From Psettodes erumei (Eukaryota; Chordata; Actinopteri; Pleuronectiformes; Psettodidae), in NCBI GenBank assembly GCA_016785225.1, contig JAFBJZ010000377.1:3100001-3164000 (forward strand): 64,000 bases of DNA. The letters are read 5' to 3'. The notes under the pieces are model-generated. The model was not told the DNA's origin. It worked only from the letters and a program-made list of their open reading frames with translations, and searched no databases. Shown here piece after piece: positions 40,000 to 50,689 of this stretch; positions within the stretch are counted from its first letter, which is position 1, and every line of letters starts with the position of its first letter. The translations under genes were made by a program, and so were the position numbers.

Positions 40000-40534
40000 C
40001 TTACTGGCGCGGCCGTTTCTCTTACACTGCCATTGAACACACTGTTGTGTCAGGCGAGGCCTCTGACCATGGGTAGCGCTGTTGCAAATGGTCCGAAGGT
40101 TGCGGGGGTAAAAACGAACGCGCCCCCGCTGTACAAGCAGTAAACCCCGTAGATTTTACCTTCTGCTTTTTTCTGCTTAGTCAATACTGCTACACTCGCC
40201 AAAAAACGGACTCGGTATGCACGAAGTCGGGAAAACGGGCCAGTGAAGATACAAAGTTCGCTTCTAGTAAATTTTGGATTCACTTTTAAGAAGAATAACC
40301 ACAGAAACATCGTGGAAAGACACGGAGCTGGTGCTGCTGCCTGTGCTAGTTAGCTCCTGCTCATCCCCTCCTCAGGACCGTCTCAAGTTGAGGGTGAATA
40401 ATATTTTTTTATGCGAAGGGTCTTCGCGTCTTCACGTCTGTTTATGGACCACATTAAACAACATTAAATCCAGCGTGGTTTGCGAGAATCTGTATTAAAG
40501 CTGGACTTCGGCCCACCTCGTGCTGGACGCCAGG
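40000..40534 (+). promoter_or_regulatory. CpG-rich promoter candidate with 5' leader
   Basis: From about 40005 to 40310 there are roughly twenty CpG dinucleotides, far more than in the AT-rich sequence on either side. This looks like a small CpG-island promoter, which in fish often spans a few hundred bases. No convincing TATA box was seen, as is usual for such promoters. The leader carries a short upstream ORF (ATG at 40411, stop TAA at 40465-40467, 18 codons), whose start could dampen translation of the main frame. The transcription start cannot be placed from sequence alone. The alternative is a CpG-rich mobile element fragment. Confidence 0.4.
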
Positions 40535-40585
40535 ATGGACTGGGAGAAGCTGAACTGTGGTCTCTGTGGGCCGCTGTTTTTTAAG
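40535..40585 (+). CDS. Candidate first coding exon (17 codons), gene unknown
   Basis: The ATG at 40535 has A at -3 and G at +4, a strong Kozak context. It is followed by 17 codons (MDWEKLNCGLCGPLFFK) and a donor AAG then GTAAGA at 40586, close to the vertebrate consensus. The exon would end in phase 0. It lies directly downstream of a CpG-rich block. The peptide has a CxxC pair in a hydrophobic setting. I do not recognise a family from it. A strong 3' splice site follows at 41280 after a 58-base pyrimidine tract, but the next sequence there closes after seven codons (ALSYVPV), so the true second exon is probably further away, perhaps outside the window. The rest of the window to the right may be the first intron. 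The peptide is too short to prove coding. Confidence 0.4.
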
Positions 40586-40686
40586 GTAAGAACATTTTCG
40601 CGGCTTTATTTGATTGCTGTGATTGAGCTGTGGTAGACTTGCTGTTTTTATAGTAGAAAGTTGTACGGCGACGCACAGGTGTGTTT

Positions 40687-40706
40687 GGGGGGGGGGGTGG
40701 GGTGGG
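40687..40706 (+). promoter_or_regulatory. G-rich tract with G-quadruplex potential in putative intron 1
   Basis: Eleven G, T, four G, T, three G: enough consecutive G-runs for an intramolecular quadruplex on the non-template strand. It sits about 100 bases after the proposed donor. G-rich tracts at the 5' end of first introns are common in vertebrate genes, so this agrees with the promoter call but does not prove it. Confidence 0.5.
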
Positions 40707-41221
40707 TGTGGTTCTGCTGCAGGTACAGTTTCCAAGTGGTTGTGAAGTTGTGTGAGCGGCATTGGTGTGAATATTGTGTGAATGGTGTCAAATATTCCTG
40801 AGCTATATTCAGAATGTACTGTTGAGTACTGTTTTTACTCGCTCTTCTAAAACGTGGCATGGCTCATTGTTGTGCTGCTTCACCGTCTTCTGAATTTTCT
40901 GTTGTGGGGGTAAATTCATGTTCTCTCTCAGCTGTAATGGATTTTTTGCAGTTTAGGAGTTGAGTTTTATTGAAATTGGCGAGTGTTTAAAGAATTCACT
41001 AATACTGCAATATTCTCAGGGTTTCACGAACAATTCAGTGCCAGTATTTTGCTTAACTACATTTGGCCAGCTGTTCTTGGAAGTAGGACAAACACTAAAC
41101 AACAAGAACACCCTGAACTGAAAGCCACTGAACATTATTGACATTTGATCAAGGTGGATTTTTCCTATTAAAATTTAAATGTGGAAAAAAAAAATATTTT
41201 TTTTGTTTCTCTTGGATATGT

Positions 41222-41280
41222 ACCCCTTCTTCCTCTAAAATTCTCTTCCTTCCTTCTTCCCCCCTCTTATCCTCTGTCAG
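41222..41280 (+). other. Strong polypyrimidine tract and 3' splice site
   Basis: An almost continuous C/T run ends in CTCTGTCAG. This is among the strongest acceptors in the window. The frames after it close within 10 codons, so if used it would start a short or non-coding exon of the gene proposed at 40.5 kb. Confidence 0.4.
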
Positions 41281-41281
41281 G

Positions 41282-41893
41282 CTTTGAGCTATGTTCCTGT
41301 GTAACAATATAATCCTGTAATGTGATCAGAGGCAGCTCATTTTTAATTACAACTTACGAGGGTTGTGGTTCAAGCTGTGACATCATCTTTCTTCAAAGTG
41401 CACTCTGAAGACTTCACAGGGGAAAGGAGCTGGGTCTCTCCAAAACAGTAAAACAATAACCCTCAGACAGGATTAGATGACACCAAAAAGCAATCTGGCG
41501 CTGATCAAGTGAATTCCATCAAAAGTTTGTAGCTTCAGACACAGACACATGCACACACACAGTCGAAGACTGTGCAGTGCTGTGCTGTGTTTTTTAAATG
41601 CAGACCCCAAGAGCAAACCTGGCCTTGTGGAAGGTTGTGCGACAGGAAGGAGTCAATCACAGACCTTTCTTTCATCTTGCCTTTCCTCTTTTCTTCTTCC
41701 CTCCAAATAAACAATGGCGGTAGGGTAATGAGGCCCCTGGGTGTTCTGAGGACATGAGATGAGAAGGAGACCTGGCCACACAGAACGTATAAAACAAGGA
41801 GACATGAGGAGAAGCAAGGGCCCAGCCGCCTCATTAGGGAACGATGAACGATGGTGGCAACTATTCATTTCCTCAGCTAACGACCGCTACTAG

Positions 41894-41938
<45 letters not shown>

Positions 41939-44057
41939 AGCACATAAATACAGACAGACACACTTAAAGCACATGCTACTGGACACGTACAAACACGTTA
42001 AAACACAGAGGACACATTCAAGCCCAATGTGATGCTGCTGAAGATTATAATTCTTTTTTTAATGGTCTGCAAAGAAATAAAGAGACAGAAAGACGACCCT
42101 TTTAACAAAATAAGAGCTGCCTGGGGGCTCACAATACCACAAAGTGTACTGTATATCTTAAATTAATAACATGGTTGTCACTGAAAATATTCAAAATTTC
42201 TTTCATGTATGATAATTAGTGAAATGTTTTTTTCATTTAAAGTTTTTCATTATTGCATTTCTTGTGTGTAAAGTATGTACTTGAAAACTGGCAGGTGGAA
42301 TGAGAGTGAGGTTAACTCCTCAGTATTAAAACAAAGGGGGGGGTATATGAGCGTCAGCAGCATTTTTTTTAAAGCCTTGGAGAACTGTACAGCAGTGGGA
42401 GGATTTAACATACAGCATTGACTTGGAGCACATGGTGTAGTAATATGACATGGGAGAGAGATCTAAAAAAAAAAAAAAATCGGCATGTGATCAGAGAAAC
42501 CTTCGTCGCATGCTTTAATGTTAAAAACAGAGCACGTGAGAAAACAAGATGGAGTGGGTACTCATGCTCTTGTGTAGGACTTGTCACCGAATGTACAAGA
42601 TTAAAAGAGTCAGTAAGATTTAGAAAGTCTTGAGCCGTCATCGTTGTAGGACAGCAGACAGGGAGATTAAAGTCCTAGTTACATTTAGGGTGAGGTATGT
42701 CACAGTGCACAGTACTGAGTAAGATTGAACATGTTCAAGTTTTGTTGTGGGATCAGTGCCATGATGAAATCTTAGGATGGCACACAGAGCATTTATTTGA
42801 TTGGAAAGTTGGCATCTTGTATTAGTTTTTATACAGCGTATACCCGTGGCCTGCGGTGATACTTTCATATAGGCCCCTACATCTTCACCGTGCTCTCTCT
42901 TGTCCACTTGCTATGCATAAATGCCTCGAGTCTTTTTCACCACTGCATTGATAATCAATGTCCAAACCAGTATGCAGCTTCAGCAGCTTCCTCTGTGGTG
43001 TCCTGCCATGGACACTTTGCTCCACACACCATGCTTTGATGGTGACAGACTCATGAACAGAGACGTTCACCAGCTCCCATGGTTTCTTTGAGCCTTTAGC
43101 CGTTACTCTGGGGTTTTACCTCACTGTGCGTTCTGTGCTGTGCCCCTGTAGTCATCTTAGCTGTGTACCCACTTCTAGAGAGACTGGCCACAGAGCACAA
43201 CGTCTCCACTTCCAGACAGTCAGTCTGACTGTGGAATGATGAATGTCTAAACTCTTTGAGATGACTCCGTAGCCCTTTCCCACTATATACAAACAAACAG
43301 TTCTTGATCCTGTCTTCAGAGATCTCTGTTATGTGAGGCATGGTTCACATCTGCAGTTGCGCCTTGTGGATAACAAACTTGAAAACTGTTTGAGTATTTT
43401 TTTTATTAGTAGCAGAGGAGCTCTAACTCACACCTCCAAGCTGGTTTTCATTGATTGGACTCCAGGTTTGCTAACTCCAGACTCCAGTTAGCTTTTGTTG
43501 ATGTCATTAGCCGAGGGGTTTGCATACAGTTTTCCAACCTCGACATAAAAAAAGACTTTTAGACTTGACAGAGTCTTTTTCAGAAAGGTTTGCTGACCTT
43601 TTTGCAGTTAGCAAAGTTAGCATGTGCTGCTGCGAAACACTGCTGTGAGTGACGGCCCTGATCTGCTCCAGCTGAAAGTAAGAGTGCCACGAATTTCTCT
43701 GCTACTGCAAAAATGACTGAACATATGGAGCGCAGATTCATTCATAAAACAACAGCCAGATTACTGGGATGAATTCATGCACGCCGTCGGGGATGGATTA
43801 CGTGGTTTGGAAACCGACGTCACAGGGCCAGATTCTTTTCTGTTTGCCTGCAGACACGCATGGACACCTAAAACACTTGCGCACACATGAAGACACGCAC
43901 CCTGCACACCGCTGGGTGTTTGAACAGAGAGTATTAGCCTTGGCAAACAGGAGTGCGCATTCATCAAGCCTCAGTCCTGTTTCATTTCCCGTCAGGGTTT
44001 GAGCCTCTGCACAGGTCAGTGGGAGTGATACCATTTCACCTGAGCTCCTGCGTGTTT
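41282..44057. other. Intron-like stretch with a long CA microsatellite
   Basis: No coding exon was found. A poly-A tract lies at 42466-42479. From about 43430 to 43630 words such as 'gaggggtttgcatacag' resemble the end of a fish transposon, but I cannot place it. The CA run is listed separately. Confidence 0.5.
41895..41935 (+). repeat. (CA)20 microsatellite
   Basis: An uninterrupted CA run ending in CACGTG. Confidence 0.96.
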
Positions 44058-44334
44058 AATCCCCCGCCTTTTCATCCCTCTGTCTTCTCTCCCTCTTGCA
44101 TTGTTCTTATTTCCTCCCCCCTCTCTGCGAACCTCATCTTTCCCGCCTCCCCTCCTTACTTTCACTTCATCGATCCCTCGCTTTCATTCCACCCCTCCGT
44201 CCCGCCCTCCCTCTCACTCCATCAATCCATCCACCCCTCGCTCTTCTTCTTCTTCTCCCATCTCTCCTAAAGCTTAACACTCCATCGGTTGGACTCTCTC
44301 CTCCCTTCATCCCTGTCCCCCTCTCCCTGTAGAT
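44058..44334 (+). repeat. Long polypyrimidine tract ending in a splice-acceptor-like CTGTAG
   Basis: About 275 bases are strongly C/T-biased on the + strand, with CTTCTTCTTCTT and CCCTCCCTCT stretches. The last 25 bases (CCCCCTCTCCCTGTAG) look like a strong 3' splice site. The frames after it close quickly; the longest runs about 14 codons. Mirror-symmetric pyrimidine tracts of this length can form triplex DNA. This could be the extended tract of a non-coding exon or simple sequence. Confidence 0.6.
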
Positions 44335-44699
44335 TGTGAGTTTGCTCAGGGATTAGGCCGGGCTTTGTGCTGTTGAGGAAGGAAGGAACTAATCAGAGTC
44401 TTATTTGTCGTTGCATTCTGTGTCTTACGGTGAGAAGGGAACCTGACCTGCTGGAGGCTTACACACACAGATGCACACATGGCGAGCGGGGGCCGAGCGG
44501 GGCGAAAGCTGAGAGCCAGAGGGAAACACACGCACACATATGTGCACACACGCTAGCCAGACGCAACCTGACACCCCCCCCCAGCCTGGGCGTGAGCGTG
44601 AGCGTGGGCGTGCGTTCGCCCCTGCAGTTTGTGTATGTGTCTGTTCAAGACTGCCTATGCTGCTCTGTTGCTGCCTTTGTTCCCAGGGTTAGGCCTGCT

Positions 44700-44980
44700 T
44701 TTCTGATTGGCTGGCTGATGTGTGGGATATGGATCTGTGTTTTTCCTCATCGGCGACAGCCCATATTTGACAAATTTTGTTTTCCCTGCTGTCAGCTGCA
44801 ACACAAGGTCGCGACGGCGACGGCAGGCAGCTGCGCAGGCTAGCTGCATGTACGACGCCCCTTGTCTGTGCGCGTTTGCTGGCCCGATTGTTGTAGTGTT
44901 TCCAGACAGTTGCACAGCGATGGACATGTATATGAATACAAACTCGTATCGTATGCACTCTCGAAGGCTCATCCAATCAG
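44700..44980. promoter_or_regulatory. CpG-rich patch bounded by inverted CCAAT boxes
   Basis: ATTGG at 44706-44710, in the context GATTGGCTGG, and CCAAT at 44973-44977, in the context TCCAATCAGCGG, both match the NF-Y site well. They face each other across about 260 bases that include GGTCGCGACGGCGACGG. Frames on both strands stay open for 95-158 codons, as expected from GC-rich sequence. This fits a bidirectional or alternative promoter, or an NF-Y-bound enhancer. No donor-bounded first exon was convincing. Confidence 0.3.
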
Positions 44981-46020
44981 CGGGCCGATTAGTCAGTGCT
45001 CACATCTCTTTCCCTACTTGTCTGCTCCATAATTCATGAACGTAACAGATGGGCTTGGCTTGGGTCAGATTCTCTCCAGTTCTTCATGTGAGACACTTTT
45101 CACATAAGTCAGGTGTTGAGCATCAAACTGGACCACAGCAGGTGGTTTGACCTCCTTTTTCTGTTCTTTCCACACATGCTGGTCGTCTGTTTTCGCAGGT
45201 ATGGAGAGCAGATGCCCTTGTTGTTGTTAACACATATTAAAAATGTATTTTCTAAATAAGCAATGTGAGGGGAAATTATGAAACACTGATCCCACTGATA
45301 AAGTCTGAACAAAATGTTTACATGCTGCACTGTGACTCTGGAGAGTCCCACCCTACTCTTTTAACTCATTTTCTTCCTCTTCCTCTGTTTTTCCCCACTC
45401 TCTGATTGCACCTAACTACAAGGCAGCTTGTATGTGTTTGTTTTGTCCTCACATTTTCAAAAAGAAACACTATAAATTAACTATCTACATGAAACGTGGC
45501 ATCATTTCCCCTTAAAGGCATATTCCAGATATTAAGCATTTCATTTCCACGGAGCGGGAGGGCGATATCCTGATTTAAACACTGGTATGAATAAAGACCT
45601 ACACTTCCATTAATGCAACTTAACAGTGTTCTTCATTCGACCTTTCATGTTATGTTCTTTGTTTTTTTGTGTTGATATATTTCTTTCTCCCAAACAAGTG
45701 AAGGTGACTCAACCCCCTTGTTTCATTTAAACAAATAGATTTATTTTGTAAATCCCTTGTTGAGGTCCCCACCACCAGGCCGAGAATCACCGTCTCACAT
45801 CCACCTTTTGAAATCTACAGGGTTTGGTGTCAGATCCCTTCTGCACACACCTTTCCAACTCCTGACACATAACCTGGGGAAACACGCGAGACTATAATTA
45901 CACCAACTTTACACAGTGAGTGGCCGTGTGTGCAGAGGATGAGAGTTTACTTCTCCCTCAAGCTCTTGTTCTTCTGCTTTGTTTCCCTTCCTTTCTCTCC
46001 ATCGCTATTTGTGTGGACAG
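44981..46020. other. Intron-like stretch, no gene supported
   Basis: No coding or repeat feature is supported. A pyrimidine-rich tract at 45955-46010 leads to the acceptor described in the next entry. Confidence 0.5.
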
Positions 46021-46125
46021 CCAACGCTTTCAAAGAGAGGCTGTCAAAGCGTATGCCGTAATTCCCGGTTTATGATTTCATTGGACACGGGCTACAAGAA
46101 TAAATTTTCATTACAGGCACGCTGA
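46021..46125 (+). CDS. Weak terminal exon candidate or conserved non-coding block
   Basis: After a long C/T tract and GTGTGGACAG, the frame from 46021 is open for 34 codons (starting PTLSKRGCQSVCRN) and ends with TGA at 46123-46125. The composition is of high complexity. Two other frames also start plausibly, so codon bias does not choose between them, and no polyadenylation signal is evident close by. A non-coding conserved element is at least as likely. Confidence 0.15.
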   Translation, partial: PTLSKRGCQSVCRNSRFMISLDTGYKNKFSLQAR

Positions 46126-46567
46126 AACCTTCATTCTGCAACATATCCCTGCAGCTGGGTGAGAACCTGGGCAAGTCCTTTCAAGAACAGTAATGTTTCA
46201 GTGATCGTGTAGCAGATTTACTTTCTGTGCTGGTGAATTTAGATGATTAATAGCAATACTAATTCTTCCTCAGTTAATATAGGCACCATGCAAGGATAAT
46301 AATTCATGGTAGATTATGAAGTGCGGGAAACGTTTGCTCGGTCAAACACAAAGCTCCCGTTTTCATGCTTCTAACCCCAGCACACTGTGCTCAGGCTGCG
46401 GGGAGTGTGCAGTTCCCACCAGCTGGCTCTTCCTCATGCGCACACTCCTCATTTCTCATGTAGAATTTTTATGAGTAATGCTGAGTTGGCCTGTGGCACT
46501 CCTAATGAGAGCAAAACTCCCTGGGCTGCTGCCACCCAAATGGACCCAGAGAAGCAGGAGGAAGCGC

Positions 46568-46572
<5 letters not shown>

Positions 46573-46622
<50 letters not shown>
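46573..46622 (+). repeat. (CA)25 microsatellite, the longest in the window
   Basis: Fifty bases of pure CA, preceded by CACACG. All long Thr/His and Cys/Val frames here come from the repeat. Confidence 0.97.
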
Positions 46623-46625
<3 letters not shown>

Positions 46626-46699
46626 GCACAAATGTACAAAGGAAAGTTTGCAGTTCCATGCAGAAACCTACTTAGTTTTTTCCTGACAATCATGCGAGT

Positions 46700-48420
46700 T
46701 GTGCTGTTATGATTTTCTCATCATTTATTGATCTAGTCATGGAGAGCAGTGTGACCGGTCCATTGATCATTGCCCCAAGTGCACAATGAATAGTTTTAGA
46801 CACTGAGTCACCCTCACTGAATGAATGGATGACATACAAGGACTTTCTTAAATGGAATACGTGCCGAATGTCTGCCCCACTCTGCCCCACTCTGCCCATG
46901 CATTGGGCAAGTAACTCAAATTAACGGCGTTTATTTTGATTGAAAACGACAGGATGGTTTTCGAAAAAAAGCCAGCTTCCCAAATTAATATGTAACGTAC
47001 ATGCACATGCAGGCATGAAGTATACGCACACACGGGCAAAGCTGCTCCACAGCGAGCCAGAGTGAGAGCACAGCTTGGTGCAGACCATGGAAAGAGTGGC
47101 ATCATCCCATTGGTCCTAATATAAAGTAGAGCCAGCGCGGCGATGTGGCCGAGTGGCAGCAGGGACCAGATGGAGGGCTGGAGACCAAAGAGGGAAAACT
47201 TCCAAGATGAGCGTCAACGGGGCGTCAAATCTGCGTATCCAAGGGAGGTGCGGCGTCATAGCGCGGGGTTGAATGATATACAGAGTAACGTGCTTGAAAT
47301 AATCCGAGGAATAAACAGTTAATAGAAGGACGTGCTTTTTGCGTTCAACGGCCCCGGCTCGCTGGTGCATTTCCCGTCATCATTAGCGAGCAAATTGGAA
47401 AACTTTGACGTTTTCTTGCCAGACTGAGCCTGCCATTCCGCTGGAGGTTGCAATGCAGCCTTCAAAGCCAGCTCAATGAAACACAACTCCTGTTTGCCAA
47501 ATATCGCACACACGCATTTGTCACGGGCTTGATCATTAGTGGAGAGCGGTGTGCCTGTGAGAACACGCGGGTACCAAGAAATGCTATAGGAGCTGACAGT
47601 TGGCAGTCCTGAGCCAGCAAGGGCATGTTGTGACTTTGAGTTCCTATTCCTGACAGCTTTTTTCTCCTTGATTTATGACCTGGGGGGTGAAATAGAGTTT
47701 CCCCCCGTCCAGCTCCGAGTGAACAAACTAATGAATCAGTTGCATTATTTATTATTGAAAAGGCAAAGCCCAGAACAAACGCAGGGGTCGGCTAAAAAGC
47801 ACTGAAACATTCCAAAAGCAGGGGGAAGGAATGCTTTCTCTTCCCTGCCTCCTTTGCTTTGCACGTCAACCTGAAGCTCGTGCCAAATATAACAGTGGTC
47901 GGATAAAAGATTGTTGCAGTGCACAAGGTAATTTGAGGAGAGTGAGATCGCCGTTTCTACGCTCTAATTCAAGAATCAAAGTGATTGTTGCTTATCTTGA
48001 TCAGCGGCGGCCTGGTATGCTAGCTGTGAGAGCCAGTGGAAAAGATTAAATCTTAATTGTCAGACATTACAGTGTGATGGCAAACAGAGAGACAGGCAGA
48101 GACACTACTGTGCCTTGTAATAATCCTCTGTGGTGTTGACACTGAGATCCAAGTTAAAATAAAACTGCAGGCACTGAGGATTGTGTCATTCCTTCTCTAG
48201 TTACGTTAATGAGAGAGGACTTATTCCTGTAATATCAACTTGCACATGGCAAGATGTTCCCCCAGCTTGGGCACAAATATTTCATCCTTTTATTTTTGCT
48301 GTCGGAAAGTCAGGATTCTGAGGCTTTTCAGGGTAATATGAGCGCCAGTGATTTGCTGCAGCAACTGTCTTTTTGTGACCACGACCTATTAAACTGATCA
48401 AAACTTATGTCAGTACTCAT
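46700..48420. other. Non-coding stretch with high-complexity, CpG-containing block at 47.1-47.6 kb
   Basis: The part 47115-47560 is GC-richer and of high complexity, with many CpG. It has frames on the minus strand of 64-85 codons but no convincing splice pair. A 10-base unit, TCTGCCCCAC, occurs nearly three times in tandem at 46869-46898. This part may be regulatory. Confidence 0.4.
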
Positions 48421-48462
48421 TAGGTTACATCTTAGTCCTGCGCCGGTCCGGTTTTGAAAACC

Positions 48463-48502
<40 letters not shown>

Positions 48503-48600
48503 CACGTACGTCATCACCGGACCCGTTACCTGCAGGTATTTTTCATAACATTATGGAGGATCTGTAACCAGACCCGGCCCATGACCCACTAAATAAATGA
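48421..48600. repeat. Possible repeat fragment around a microsatellite, 'GGACCCG' words
   Basis: Before the CA run lies 'gcgccggtccggttttgaaa' and after it 'catcaccggacccgttacc' and 'ccagacccggcccatgacc'. Complementary GGTCCGG and CCGGACC words on both sides suggest the arms of a decayed DNA transposon with the microsatellite inside it. Family unknown. Confidence 0.3.
48465..48500 (+). repeat. (CA)18 microsatellite
   Basis: An uninterrupted CA run. Confidence 0.96.
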
Positions 48601-49379
48601 TAAAATCTATTTTAAAAAACCAAAACAGGACAGTGATTTATACAGAGTTCATGTGCAAAAGCGTGATCCGTGTTTTCATCTTGTCAGTGCAGCATGGTGG
48701 CAGAGGGGTGCACACGCTGCATTTAAAGCACACTGGGCAGTGTGGATACCCTCGCTTTAAACATAAAATAGAGGGTAAAGAAAATAAAGGCAGAGAAGCA
48801 ATACTTTAACCTTATGGAAATCTTGAAACTCTGATTGGAGATGTAAGTGACCACAGGATGCATTAGGATTAAGGACATGCGGCAAAATAAAATGAAGATT
48901 GCAAAGGAAAAAAAAAATCCCTTTGATGAATTCTTATTTGGTTTGGTTAAAGGTAATATGTTGAGTTGACTCTTTAATAAGGAGATGTTATTCTTTTTCC
49001 AAAGATTTATAGAAAAGATAAAAGAAAAAGACAGTACACTGTATTCTCAATGTATTATTCCAAATGTTCTCATTTTAAACTTATGGAAATGTAAATTATA
49101 GTAGGCTGAGTACAGTTTAGTTCAACACCAGACTGTATTTTCACCTTCATTTCTTTCTTTTCTCCCTTCAATTTATTTTGCCCGTCCCCATCTAATTAAT
49201 TTTCCCGGTCAGGTCCACGGCCCAGTACAAGCAAAGAGGGATTTTTACTTTCTGATTTGGTTTCATTTTGATCCATTTGTGCCACCTGAAGATGTAAATC
49301 TCCTCAGTATTTTACAAGCTGAGCACAAATACAGAAGAAATGCCAAAATATATTGCATGCAGCTCAATAGGTTTTTGTT
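48601..49379. other. Non-coding stretch, nothing recognised
   Basis: A-rich and AT-rich sequence without splice-flanked open frames. Confidence 0.55.
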
Positions 49380-49466
49380 CTTCATTTTCTCTATTCATAT
49401 ATAATCGTTTATATAATAATTTTGGGATCATTTGAAGGGTCCTGACCCATAGGTTGGAAACCACTG
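49380..49466 (-). mobile_element. One end of a hAT-type non-autonomous DNA transposon
   Basis: Read on the minus strand from 49466 the sequence starts CAGTGGTTTCCAACCTATGG and continues GTCAGGACCC. This matches the terminal inverted repeat of hAT elements (CAGNGGTTCNCAACC...) that I know from fish and other vertebrates. The eight bases outside (TTGTGTAT, 49467-49474) would be the target duplication, but I did not find the matching copy or the opposite end, so the element is truncated or its left end has decayed. Confidence 0.6.
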
Positions 49467-49479
49467 TTGTGTATAGCAC

Positions 49480-50180
49480 GGCATATCATGCAGATCTCAC
49501 TCCAAAGAAGTTTTGCGTAAAAGTGATGCTGTAACTAATCTGAGATGTTAGGACAAACGTATGGGATAAACTTTTTTTGTAAAACTTTTACAGCAGTCAC
49601 ATTGGAAATAAATGAACTAAGGAGGGGACAACTTTGTGACACAAAAGCAACGCTAAATTAAACACAATATTTCATTCTCACCAAGACACACACTGTAGTA
49701 AACACAGGAAACAGATCAGCGGCTGCTGCAGCCAAGGAGGGCTCAGGCTTGATCTTACTGTTTATCTTTGCTTTTCTTTCATGTGATAAGTCCGTCCTCT
49801 GACCTACGAGCTGTTGTTTTTACCATAAATGTCATCAATCACAGCGGCATTTAGCACTCCCTTCACATTAATAACAGCACTTATTTATTTAATGCCTTAA
49901 TGCCCTGTCAGCTGCATTGAAACAACAGGTCAAGAATTAATGAAGATAAAAAGTCAAAAAATGATCAGTTTTTTTATCATGGTGAACGTTTTGTGTTTGT
50001 TTTTTCTTTTCTTGGTGGGAACAAGCTTTTATGGCTGAGAGATATTCTTCAATTAAGTTTATTTCAATTAAATTAAAAACATATCGTAAGTACTTATGAG
50101 GCAGTATGCCAGAGGTCAAAATCAGCCTATAGTTGGAGGTGGTAAATCATAATTTTATTATATAAAATAATAATTTTCTT
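49480..50180. other. Non-coding stretch; possible regulatory block at 49.69-49.92 kb
   Basis: The part from 49690 to 49920 is of high complexity and includes GTCATCAATCAC (PBX-like). No coding signal was found. Confidence 0.4.
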
Positions 50181-50187
50181 TTATTTT

Positions 50188-50292
50188 AAGATGGTTGGAG
50201 CTGGAGCCAATCCCAGCTGACAATGGGTGACAAGCGGGCCAAATCCTGGACGGGTTGCCAGTGACAGGGCTGGCGCATCATGATTCACACAC
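50188..50292 (+). repeat. Fragment of a third abundant teleost repeat (family R3)
   Basis: The words 'gctggagccaatcccagctg', 'acaatgggtgacaagcggg' and 'cctggacgggttgccagtg', followed by 'attcacacacat', recall a very common fish repeat reading GGAGCCTATCCCAGCTGAC, then CCTGGACAGGTCGCCAGTC and ATTCACACTCAC. This is a diverged fragment of it. Confidence 0.65.
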
Positions 50293-50689
50293 ATGTATAA
50301 CAATTTGACTTAAACTTTTACTTAAAGATATTATTGAAATAATAAGATTGTTTTATCATGCCTGTGGATGTAGGCCCATAGTCTTAACTTATCAGATACT
50401 GGATGAGTGTGTTTAGACGACATGATGTCAGCAATGGAGCCAAGTGTTCACAGTTTAATGAGAGATGCACAGAAAGAAGGATTTACGGGCTCGTATCCTG
50501 AGCCTGCAGACAAACAAATTTAATAGGACACTGAAAATAGGAATCCTGCTGGAAATGTATTTTTGCAAAAAGAAACTTGTCGAAGCGCACTCTGATTCTC
50601 TCAGCCAGTTGACCAAAACAAGTATGCTATAGCAGCCTCCCCGCACACACAGTTAACAGAAAATCACAAGCAATTCTTCACTCATATTT

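Noticed and set aside
44367..44843. 158-codon + frame
   Set aside because: It sits in GC-rich and CA-rich sequence where both strands are open, with unnatural composition (Cys, His, Thr) and no splice pairing.
46387..46693. Several overlapping frames with Thr-His or Cys-Val runs
   Set aside because: All are translations of the (CA)25 microsatellite.
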